Source of the DNA: Desulfobulbaceae bacterium
GTDB lineage: Bacteria > Desulfobacterota > Desulfobulbia > Desulfobulbales > BM004
Assembly (NCBI GenBank): GCA_002868955.1
Contig: PKTW01000075.1
Span: forward strand, 1 to 37,698
Direction of reading: 5' to 3'
Length of the DNA stretch: 37,698 nt
Shown in pieces: positions 6,937 through 13,181 of this stretch. The position numbers were made by a program, and so were the translations under genes. Every line of letters begins with the position of its first letter. The first letter of the stretch is position 1. Under the pieces are notes generated by a model that was not told the origin of the DNA, ran no database searches, and saw nothing but the letters and a program-made list of their open reading frames with translations.

Positions 6937-6957
6937 AACAATATGTACAGTATTGTT
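6937..6957. repeat. Short hairpin after the DJ-1-like gene
   Basis: AACAATA (6937-6943) is complementary to TATTGTT (6951-6957), with a 7-nt loop. No T-run follows. It may help stop or stabilise the upstream transcript; the evidence is weak. Confidence 0.4.
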
Positions 6958-7022
6958 CAGGAGCCGACTTTCAATTTCTGCTATTTCTACACTCGTGAAT
7001 GATGCTTAAAGTGTCAAGGTTT

Positions 7023-7082
7023 ACAGTGGATATGTTGAGTCAGATTTTGTATGAGAAAACGGAAGATGTTGGCAAGATATAT
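7023..7082 (+). repeat. 60-bp intergenic repeat, copy D
   Basis: About 80 percent identical by eye to copy F (8361-8420): both start ACAGTGGA, contain TTTGTATGA and end GATGTTGGCAAGA. Directly after it lies a perfect 8-bp hairpin, TTATTCGA/TCGAATAA (7090-7110). Confidence 0.75.
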
Positions 7083-7089
7083 ACAGTTT

Positions 7090-7110
7090 TTATTCGACAA
7101 AATCGAATAA
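7090..7110. repeat. Perfect 8-bp hairpin next to repeat copy D
   Basis: TTATTCGA (7090-7097) pairs with TCGAATAA (7103-7110) across the loop CAAAA. It lies 75 nt upstream of the 7186 gene and could be an operator or part of the repeat unit. Confidence 0.5.
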
Positions 7111-7185
7111 TGTATTAATTCGTTTAGGTAGCCACAACTAATGCGGAAGGTTTTTTAGTGAAACATGCCTTGAAGGAGATCGCAC

Positions 7186-7440
7186 ATGAGTGAAGAATAC
7201 GAAATAAAATATTCTACTCTTTGCCAAAAAGTAACCAGCGAAGGAAAATCTGTTCAGGTTTATATTTATGAAGATGGCAAAGGAGGCTGGATACTTGAGG
7301 TTGTTGATGAATATGACAATTCAACTGTGTGGGATGATCCTTTCAAAACTGATGATGAAGCTTTAGATGAGGTTTTTGACACTATCGAAAAAGAAGGTAT
7401 TTCATCACTCATTGGCACAGAAAATGATTACTTGCATTAA
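7186..7440 (+). CDS. Small acidic hypothetical protein (84 residues)
   Basis: MSEEYEIKYSTLCQKVTSEG and GKGGWILEVVDEYDNSTVWD, followed by a Glu/Asp-rich helix (DDEALDEVFDTIEKEGI), predict a compact soluble alpha/beta protein, strongly acidic, with no signal peptide or membrane segment. A strong ribosome-binding site, AAGGAG, lies 9 nt before the ATG. I do not recognise a named family or infer a function. It is alone between repeat copies D and E, so it forms the smallest gene-plus-repeat block of the region (about 430 bp). Confidence 0.6.
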   Translation: MSEEYEIKYSTLCQKVTSEGKSVQVYIYEDGKGGWILEVVDEYDNSTVWDDPFKTDDEALDEVFDTIEKEGISSLIGTENDYLH

Positions 7441-7456
7441 TAATTGTTAACATATC

Positions 7457-7516
7457 CACCATACATGTTAACTCAAAATTTCAGTCCCAAAACTTTAGAT
7501 ATTGGCAAGGAATGTG
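7457..7516 (+). repeat. 60-bp intergenic repeat, copy E (diverged)
   Basis: It aligns with copy D without gaps: CATGTTAACTCA against TATGTTGAGTCA, then CAAAACTTTAGATATTGGCAAGG against AAAACGGAAGATGTTGGCAAGA. The left edge also contains an inverted pair GTTAACAT (7446-7453)/ATGTTAAC (7465-7472). Confidence 0.55.
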
Positions 7517-7550
7517 GACTTATAAAAATACCGAAATGATTGAGGCTCCC

Positions 7551-8093
7551 ATGAAGAAACTGGCTTTGTTATTTATCATTCCTATTCTGCTTTCAGCTTG
7601 TACAACAATTAAAGACCTTGAAACCAATAAAGACCTTGAAACCAATAAAGACCTTGAAACCAATAAAGACCTTGAAACCAAGAGAGCCGCTGGTGAGGAG
7701 GAACTAACTGTTTTTCTCGGAGGAGACTGGGAAACAGTTTATGATGCTGTTATGTATGTCTTTCGCCACAGCGAAAATAGTTTTATCTTACGACTATATA
7801 AACTCTCTAAAATAGATAATGCGAAAGAAGATAAAGTCATTTATGTATCTGTAAGTGCTACTGGTTCAGCGGCACTTGGCATTTTTTTTGAACCATTAAG
7901 TGATAAAAAGACTAAAGTTAATTTCGTAAAAGCATCTTTCTCTGGTAGTGCTATTAATCAAGGGGTAATATATGCCATTCCTAAAGAGGTAAACTATCTT
8001 CTTAGACATGGAAAACAATCTTATCTTGAATACACCCACAAGTTAGCAGAAGAAACTGCGAAGAAACATCAAGAAGAATTAAATGCCCCATAA
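7551..8093 (+). CDS. Putative lipoprotein with four KDLETN repeats
   Basis: From the ATG at 7551 the 180-residue product begins MKKLALLFIIPILLSACTTI, a textbook lipoprotein signal with lipobox LSAC. Four tandem hexapeptides KDLETN(K) encoded by an 18-bp DNA repeat follow, then a domain of about 130 residues (FLGGDWETVYDAVMYVFRHS; VIYVSVSATGSAALGIFFEP) resembling small periplasmic lipoproteins of unknown function. A start 39 nt upstream (7512) is possible but would put 13 odd residues before the signal peptide. Its first 15 coding bases and leader are shared with the next gene. Block between repeats E and F. Confidence 0.7.
   Translation: MKKLALLFIIPILLSACTTIKDLETNKDLETNKDLETNKDLETKRAAGEEELTVFLGGDWETVYDAVMYVFRHSENSFILRLYKLSKIDNAKEDKVIYVSVSATGSAALGIFFEPLSDKKTKVNFVKASFSGSAINQGVIYAIPKEVNYLLRHGKQSYLEYTHKLAEETAKKHQEELNAP
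7611..7682 (+). repeat. 18-bp tandem repeat, four copies, inside the lipoprotein gene
   Basis: AAAGACCTTGAAACCAAT occurs at 7611, 7629 and 7647; a fourth copy at 7665 differs in its last base. Each adds the hexapeptide KDLETN without shifting frame. The copies are identical, so the array is probably recent and may vary in number between strains. Confidence 0.95.
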
Positions 8094-8118
8094 AGAAGAT
8101 AATTTCTTTGAGGCTCCC

Positions 8119-8346
8119 ATGAAGAAACTGGTGCCATTATTAGTTATTTTATTTGGCCTGATAGGATGTGCATACAGTATCAAAGATATTGACGTAAGCA
8201 ATTCTGACCCTAACTGTGTGAGAGAATGCTCAAACACTTATTCCTCATGTGTATCAGGAGGCAATCAGGTTGGTGCTAAAACAGAAACACTAAGAGCCTG
8301 TAGAGAAGCATATGGTGTGTGCGTTAGCACCTGTCCATCTAAATAG
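8119..8346 (+). CDS. Small Cys-rich putative lipoprotein (75 residues)
   Basis: The start at 8119 gives MKKLVPLLVILFGLIGCAYS, with lipobox LIGC at residues 14-17, and a short mature part with paired cysteines (NCVRECSNTYSSC; RACREAYGVCVSTC). This suggests a small disulfide-bonded helical lipoprotein in the periplasm. An in-frame ATG at 8083 would overlap the previous gene and bury the signal peptide. The DNA around the start (8108-8131) is identical to that around the start of the preceding lipoprotein gene (7540-7563), supporting 8119. Function unknown. Confidence 0.65.
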   Translation: MKKLVPLLVILFGLIGCAYSIKDIDVSNSDPNCVRECSNTYSSCVSGGNQVGAKTETLRACREAYGVCVSTCPSK

Positions 8347-8360
8347 AAATGTTAAGATGG

Positions 8361-8420
8361 ACAGTGGACATATTGCATCAGACTTTGTATGACAAAACTG
8401 TAGATGTTGGCAAGACATGT
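8361..8420 (+). repeat. 60-bp intergenic repeat, copy F
   Basis: Partner of copy D: ACAGTGGACATATTG at the start and GATGTTGGCAAGACATGT at the end. Its ends are partly self-complementary (ACAT..TTGC on the left against GCAAGACATGT on the right). It begins 14 nt after the Cys-rich lipoprotein stop. Confidence 0.75.
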
Positions 8421-8547
8421 TGACTTTCTCTTCGCCCCAAAAACTACCACATTGTGGTACCTGCCCCCTTGGCTCTCAACCTTTTCTGATTAAATTCTAT
8501 ACGTATTTCACATAACCTCTTGAATCTTATGGTTGAGAAGGAAAAAG

Positions 8548-8805
8548 ATGAGAAAAGACGGCACCACTCTACGAGTCCTGATTGTTGATGACGAACCATT
8601 AATCCTTTGGGGGCTCTCCAGGTTTCTTGAGAACAGGGCGGTAGTCAAGACGGTAGCCACAGCTGAGGAAGCCTTTGATGAGATAGGGTAGCAACACTAC
8701 GATCTCTGTTTTCTTGATGCCATCCAATCTGGGATGACAGTGCTAGAAGCAATGAAGATTATGAACGAACGATCCCCGATCCGGGTTATTATTAATTTCT
8801 GTTTC
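8548..8805 (+). pseudogene. Broken response-regulator gene (receiver-domain fragment)
   Basis: From the ATG at 8548 the frame reads LRVLIVDDEPLILWGLSRFL, with the acidic pair of a receiver domain, up to EEAFDEIG. A TAG at 8689-8691 follows. The same frame then resumes with QHYDLCFLDAIQSGMTVLEA, containing the phospho-acceptor Asp in FLDA, and SPIRVIINF, where homology ends. Nothing resembling the rest of the receiver or an output domain follows. The gene has both an internal stop and a deleted 3' part and is certainly non-functional as a regulator. Confidence 0.8.
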
Positions 8806-8986
8806 TCCAGTCCCAAGGTGGTATAGGGTTCGGTTCTTGCCAAAGTACCTACTCTGCTAGTATTTTTATTTAATGCTAGCTTTAGCCATTCATCAGAAAA
8901 TTCCTTATGAAAAATTCCCACTACATAGAAGCATATCCCACTATTAGATGATATTTTTTTCATAGAACTGGTATAGAACTGAGCAC
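8806..8986. other. Gap between the broken regulator and tRNA-Lys, no supported gene
   Basis: A minus-strand open frame crosses this stretch (to 8963), but its second half is just the antisense of the receiver-domain fragment and its first half resembles nothing I know. I treat the region as decayed DNA. Confidence 0.4.
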
Positions 8987-9032
8987 AAATAAAGAAAGGT
9001 TTCTCAACTAATAAAAGCTGGAAACCCTTTCT
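8987..9032 (-). terminator. Terminator of tRNA-Lys
   Basis: On the minus strand AGAAAGGGTTTC (from 9032) pairs with GAAACCTTTCT (ending 8993), with one bulged G, followed by TTTATTT. It lies just downstream of the tRNA-Lys 3' end. Confidence 0.6.
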
Positions 9033-9037
9033 ATTAT

Positions 9038-9114
<77 letters not shown>

Positions 9115-9139
9115 ACGGGAATTGCATCAAAGAGACGAA

Positions 9140-9169
9140 ATTATTATCATACCTTATGCAGTGCGTCAA
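9140..9169 (-). promoter_or_regulatory. Possible sigma-70 promoter for tRNA-Lys
   Basis: On the minus strand TTGACG (9169-9164) is followed 18 bp later by AATAAT (9145-9140), 25 nt upstream of the tRNA 5' end. It matches consensus at 5 of 6 bases in each box. It lies in the leader between tRNA-Lys and the divergent bioA. Confidence 0.4.
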
Positions 9170-9223
9170 GCACAATGGCAGTGTATGTTGTGCGATAGGA
9201 TCAATATAAAAGGAGAGGCTGGC

Positions 9224-10573
9224 GTGTTTCGTAAAAAAGAAATTCCACGGGATCCCGTGTGGTATCCGTTTACCCAGATGCAGGAATTTGCCGAGCATTC
9301 ACCCTTGATAATCGCTGCAGCACAAGGGTGCTGGCTGGAGGATGAACAGGGCAGGCGTTACCTGGACGGGATTTCGTCCTTATGGGCCAATGTCCATGGA
9401 CACCGGCATCCGGTAATTGACGGGGCTATAGCGGACCAGATGGGCAGGGTTGCACACACAACGATGCTGGGACTTACCCATGCAGGCGGAATTAAACTTG
9501 CCCGGCAGCTTGCTGAACTTGCCCCTGTGGGTTTGAACCGCGTTTTTTATTCAGATTCAGGGGCTACTGCAGTTGAAATTGCCCTGAAGATGGCCTACCA
9601 GTATTGGCAGCTTAAAGGAGAGACACAGCGTTACAAATTTCTTAAGCTTTCCGAGGCATATCATGGTGATACAATCGGTGCGGTTTCTCTGGGCGGCATG
9701 GATTTGTTTCATGAAAGATTTGACCGGCTGCTCTTCAATACCATAAAGGTTCCGACTCCAGACCTTTACCGTCATCCTTTTGCCGATGCCGTGCAAAAAG
9801 AGATTGTGGAACGCTACTTTGCTCGCAGTGAAGAACTCATAGAAAAAAATAGTCAACAGGCCTGCGGCTTTATCATAGAACCACTCATCCAGGGTGCGGC
9901 GGGCATGATTGTCCACCCGCCCGGCTACCTGAAGCACATAAGGGATTTGACCCGCAAGCATAATATGCTGCTTATTGCTGACGAGGTGGCAGTTGGATTC
10001 GGGCGTACAGGCAAAATGTTTGCCTCGGACTGGGAAGATGTCTCACCGGATCTGCTTTGCCTGGGTAAAGGGATCACAGGCGGGTATCTGCCATTGGCTG
10101 CAACCATGGCAACAGATGATATTTTTTCAGCCTTTCTGGGTGACTTCAGGGAATTGAAGACTTTTTTCCATGGTCATACCTATACCGGTAATCCGCTGGC
10201 ATGTGCAGCAGCCCTTGCCTCACTGCAGGTGTTTGCCGAGGAGAAGACCCTGGATGCATCTGTATTCGGGCCAAAAGCCCAAAGATACAGTGAAGGCATG
10301 AAAAGGCTCGAAACTCTTGCGCATGTTGGTTCAGTCCGCTACAGGGGGTTGATGGGCGGTGTGGAACTGGTTCAGGATAAAAACACGAAAGAACCTTATC
10401 CCTTTAAACAGCGCATTGGTTACCAGGTTATTATGGAGGCAAGAAAAGAGGGAGTCATGCTCAGACCCCTGGGTGATGTGATAGTCCTTATGCCGCCTTT
10501 GGCAGTCTCTCTGGAAGAGCTCGATGTGCTCTTTGCTGCAACGGAGAAGGCGATAAGGAGAGTAACTGAGTGA
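9224..10573 (+). CDS. bioA: Adenosylmethionine-8-amino-7-oxononanoate aminotransferase (BioA)
   Basis: BioA transfers an amino group from S-adenosylmethionine to 7-keto-8-aminopelargonate to make 7,8-diaminopelargonate in biotin synthesis. From the GTG at 9224 the protein has 449 residues, the normal length. It shows YPFTQMQ, DGISSLWANVHGH, the PLP pocket YHGD and DEVAVGFGRTGK (Asp253), the Schiff-base Lys282 in LGKGITGGYLPLA, and FFHGHTYTGNPLAC. The GTG is preferred because AAAGGAGAGG precedes it; a longer frame from an ATG at 9122 would add 34 unlike residues. No other bio genes are nearby and I see no BirA-type operator. Confidence 0.93.
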   Translation: MFRKKEIPRDPVWYPFTQMQEFAEHSPLIIAAAQGCWLEDEQGRRYLDGISSLWANVHGHRHPVIDGAIADQMGRVAHTTMLGLTHAGGIKLARQLAELAPVGLNRVFYSDSGATAVEIALKMAYQYWQLKGETQRYKFLKLSEAYHGDTIGAVSLGGMDLFHERFDRLLFNTIKVPTPDLYRHPFADAVQKEIVERYFARSEELIEKNSQQACGFIIEPLIQGAAGMIVHPPGYLKHIRDLTRKHNMLLIADEVAVGFGRTGKMFASDWEDVSPDLLCLGKGITGGYLPLAATMATDDIFSAFLGDFRELKTFFHGHTYTGNPLACAAALASLQVFAEEKTLDASVFGPKAQRYSEGMKRLETLAHVGSVRYRGLMGGVELVQDKNTKEPYPFKQRIGYQVIMEARKEGVMLRPLGDVIVLMPPLAVSLEELDVLFAATEKAIRRVTE

Positions 10574-10706
10574 AAAGTGATGAGTAAGGAGTGAGGAGGA
10601 GTTGTGTGTGCCGTCCTGATATAGGTTTACATTTCCATAAAGGTAATGGAGGGAGAACCAGGCAATAAATAGAGGTTGTAAATATTTAAAACTAATTAAC
10701 TCTTTT

Positions 10707-10758
10707 CCCTTGAACCCTTGAACCCTTGAACCCTTGACACCTTGGACCCTCGATCCCT
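10707..10758. repeat. 8-bp-period degenerate repeat (CCCTTGAA type), array 1
   Basis: Units CCCTTGAA three times, then CCCTTGAC, ACCTTGGA and CCCTCGAT occupy 10707-10754. The array lies between convergent bioA and lolD, ending 10 nt from the lolD stop codon. Confidence 0.9.
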
Positions 10759-10767
10759 GTAAGCTAA

Positions 10768-11478
10768 TCATTCATGCAGCTTGCCTTCTGCCAGTGTCAG
10801 GCAGCGGTTCATTTCACCTGCCAGTTCGAGATTGTGGGTGGCCATAACTGCGGAGAGCGAGTATTCCGCACTCATTTCCTGCAGCAGGTTAAATACTTTA
10901 TGCCCGGTCTTGATATCCAGGTTGCCGGTCGGTTCGTCAGCCAGCAGTAATAAAGGCTTCATAATAATAGCCCGGGCCAAAGCTACCCGCTGCTGTTCGC
11001 CGCCTGAAAGCTGGCCCACCTTGTGTAATATGCGCTCGGATAATCTGACTTTCCCGAGAATTTCCGCAGCTTCTTCAGCCATCTGCTCTTTATCGTGCCC
11101 TGCGATCAACCCGGGCATCATGACATTTTCCAGGGCTGTGAATTCCGGAAGCAGATGGTGGAACTGAAATACAAAGCCCACTGCCTGGTTGCGGTAGGCC
11201 GACAATTCAATATCGTTTTTATTAAGGACTTCCACGCCATCGTAGAGAAGCAAGCCTGCCGTAGGGCGGTCAAGGGTACCCAGGATGTGAAGCAGGGTGG
11301 TTTTGCCGGTCCCGGAAGCACCGACAATGGCAATCATTTCGCCCTGCAACAGCTGCAGATCCAAGCCTTTCAGGACATCAATCCTGTTGCCGACATCTTC
11401 ATAGTATTTTTCAATACCAATGGCCTGGAAAGCAGCTGGTTCTGTCGATGTTTGTGGTTGTTTGTCTGTTTCCTGCAT
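10768..11478 (-). CDS. lolD: Lipoprotein-release ABC transporter ATPase (LolD)
   Basis: LolD is the ATPase of the LolCDE-type complex that extracts mature lipoproteins from the inner membrane for transfer to the outer membrane. The 236-residue product carries Walker A GASGTGKT (53-60), Q-loop region GFVFQFHH, signature LSGGEQQRVALARA (157-170), Walker B LLLLADEPTGNLD and a switch His in MATHNLELA. I start it at the ATG at 11478 because AGGAG lies 6 nt upstream; an ATG at 11514 would add 12 residues without such a site. It lies 134 bp after lolC on the same strand, so the two form the transporter unit. Confidence 0.92.
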   Translation of the reverse strand: MQETDKQPQTSTEPAAFQAIGIEKYYEDVGNRIDVLKGLDLQLLQGEMIAIVGASGTGKTTLLHILGTLDRPTAGLLLYDGVEVLNKNDIELSAYRNQAVGFVFQFHHLLPEFTALENVMMPGLIAGHDKEQMAEEAAEILGKVRLSERILHKVGQLSGGEQQRVALARAIIMKPLLLLADEPTGNLDIKTGHKVFNLLQEMSAEYSLSAVMATHNLELAGEMNRCLTLAEGKLHE

Positions 11479-11581
11479 GCTAACTCCTGCCGCCTGTTTT
11501 TTTTCAACCCGCAACAGTTTTTATCTTTAGCTGTGAAGTGAAAGCTGCCGATGATATTCTTTTTTTATGCCCTAATATTTA

Positions 11582-11612
11582 CCCTTGAGACCTTGACGCC
11601 TTGGACCCTTTT
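11582..11612. repeat. 8-bp-period degenerate repeat, array 2
   Basis: CCCTTGAG, ACCTTGAC, GCCTTGGA and CCCTTTTC run directly up to the lolC stop codon at 11613, in the lolC-lolD spacer. Confidence 0.85.
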
Positions 11613-12878
11613 CTACTCATACCGCAGTGCCACGGCAGGATCAATTTTCGAGGCCTTCCAGGAAGGGTAGATGGTTGCCAACAGGGTAATGAGTGCTGCT
11701 GATACAGCTACCAGGGTGACATCCATGGGCAGGATTTTCACGGGCAGGGTCGTAATGGGATAGACGTCACTCGGCAGCTTGATAAACTGGTACCTGGAAA
11801 GCACTTCACAGAGAGCCAGGCCGCCAATAACCCCCAATACAGTTCCTGTCAGGCCGATGACCAGCCCCTCGTAAATAAAAATTTTCATGATACCCTTGGA
11901 CGTGGCCCCCATGGACTTGAGAATTGCAATGTCCTTGCCTTTACTCATCACCACCATGATCAGGGTGCTGATGATATTGAACGCTGCCACCAGGACGATC
12001 AGGGCCAAAACGATGAACATGGCTGTTTTTTCAAGCTTGAGAGCGGAGAATAGGTTTTTATTCATTGATATCCAGTCTTTGACAACATAGCCAAAGCCAA
12101 GTTTTTTCTCTAATTCTTTTGCAATTACCGAGGCCTTGTAGATATCATCCACCTTTAATTCAAGGCCGTGAACAGCCTCATCTAACTCCAGAAAATCCTG
12201 GGCCGTGGTTAACGAGACATAGGCCAACGATGAATCGTACTCGTACATGCCTGTGTCAAATATGCCAACCACCCGACAGGTCTTTATCTTGGGAATAACA
12301 CCCATGGGAGTGAGAGGACCTGAGGGAGAAAAGAGACGGATGTTATCCCCCATATCAACCCGCAGGCTTCGGGCAATTTCCTTGCCAAGAATGATGCCGG
12401 GCAACGACCGAGGAGCGCTACTGCTTGTTGAGGAAGCGTCTGTTTCTTGTTTTTCATCGTTGAGCGCATCCACACTTCCTTCAACCAGCTGGTTGCTGAG
12501 GCTGAGCACATTATTTGCGGTCGCAGGATCAATGCCACGCACAACGACTCCGGAACTGGCATCAGGCACTGAAAGCATGGTCTGGGAATACGTGTATGGA
12601 GTTGCGGCCAGAACCCCCTCAGTTTGGAGAACCATGGCGCTTACTTTGCGGTAATCAGTAATTCCTCGCCCCAGCCGCTGGATAACGATATGAGAATTGA
12701 TGCCAAGGATTTTCTCGCGCAAGCTGTCTGTAAAACCGGTCATTACTGCAAGAACGACTATAAGGGCCATAACCCCGACTGTCACTCCAGCTACAGAAAT
12801 GATGGAAATCAGGGAAATAAACCCCTGGCGCCTTCTGGCTTTAAGGTAGCGTAAGCTGATGAACCACTCGTATCCCAT
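11613..12878 (-). CDS. lolC: Lipoprotein-release ABC transporter permease (LolC/LolE family)
   Basis: The 421-residue protein has the LolC/E layout: a cytoplasmic start (MGYEWFISLRYLKARRRQGF), TM1 (SLISIISVAGVTVGVMALIV), a large periplasmic domain (residues 50-265), then three more TM helices: FIVLALIVLVAAFNIISTLI, the GLVIGLTGTVLGVIGGLALC region, and the ALITLLATIYPSWKASKIDP segment typical of FtsX-like permeases. Only one permease gene is seen, so it may act as a homodimer (LolF-like) with LolD. It is downstream of lysS on the same strand, a gene order I know from related bacteria. The start codon directly abuts a repeat array, and only TTTAGG within that repeat resembles a ribosome-binding site. 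Confidence 0.92.
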   Translation of the reverse strand: MGYEWFISLRYLKARRRQGFISLISIISVAGVTVGVMALIVVLAVMTGFTDSLREKILGINSHIVIQRLGRGITDYRKVSAMVLQTEGVLAATPYTYSQTMLSVPDASSGVVVRGIDPATANNVLSLSNQLVEGSVDALNDEKQETDASSTSSSAPRSLPGIILGKEIARSLRVDMGDNIRLFSPSGPLTPMGVIPKIKTCRVVGIFDTGMYEYDSSLAYVSLTTAQDFLELDEAVHGLELKVDDIYKASVIAKELEKKLGFGYVVKDWISMNKNLFSALKLEKTAMFIVLALIVLVAAFNIISTLIMVVMSKGKDIAILKSMGATSKGIMKIFIYEGLVIGLTGTVLGVIGGLALCEVLSRYQFIKLPSDVYPITTLPVKILPMDVTLVAVSAALITLLATIYPSWKASKIDPAVALRYE

Positions 12879-13181
12879 ATGAAAGTGCCTAAAGTGTCTA
12901 AAGTGCCTAAAGTTACAAGTGCCTAAAGTGAGCTAAAGTTGTAAGTGATTAAAGTTTTAAGTGCCTAAAGTTTAATTTTGCTGTCAGCATTCGGTAAGAA
13001 CTTTTTATAAACTGCCAACGCATGCTTTTCCCCTCGTCTTTTTCCCTTCTTTTTGCAACTCAAAACTTAAAAAATTCAAAACTAAGAACTGCTTTTATTC
13101 TGCCACTTTCGACTGATGACTGCCAACTCAACTTTAACCCTTGACCCCTTGAAACCTAGAAACCTTGGAGCCTCGACCCTT
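12879..13181. repeat. lysS-lolC spacer built from several short-period repeats
   Basis: No gene lies here. From 12882 to 12973 the sequence is a run of AAAGTGCCT-like units, partly with a 16-bp period of AAAGTT(NN)AAGTG(NN)T. From about 13064 to 13090 there are CAAAACTTAAAA-like words, then ACTGATGACTGCCAACT near 13111-13130. From 13138 to 13181 runs the 8-bp array CCCTTGAC, CCCTTGAA, ACCTAGAA, ACCTTGGA, GCCTCGAC, ending at the lysS stop codon (13182). All are degenerate and low-complexity. Confidence 0.85.

Noticed and set aside
2970-8420. Classical integron attC sites
   Set aside because: The repeats do not carry the RYYYAAC and GTTRRRY boxes with the required pairing, and no integron integrase is in the window. 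They are kept only as a cassette-like repeat family.
8457-8480. Possible sigma-54 promoter TGGTACC...TTGGC before the broken regulator
   Set aside because: The GG and GC elements are spaced about 3 bp too far apart.
8697-8963. 88-codon minus-strand frame
   Set aside because: Half is antisense to the receiver-domain fragment and the rest matches nothing I know.
9122-9223. N-terminal extension of BioA from an ATG at 9122
   Set aside because: The extra 34 residues do not look like BioA, and a GTG with a good ribosome-binding site gives the family length.
10331-10771. 146-codon minus-strand frame downstream of bioA
   Set aside because: Its start (GSRVQGVKGSRVQGFKG) is only the translated octamer repeat and the rest is antisense to bioA.
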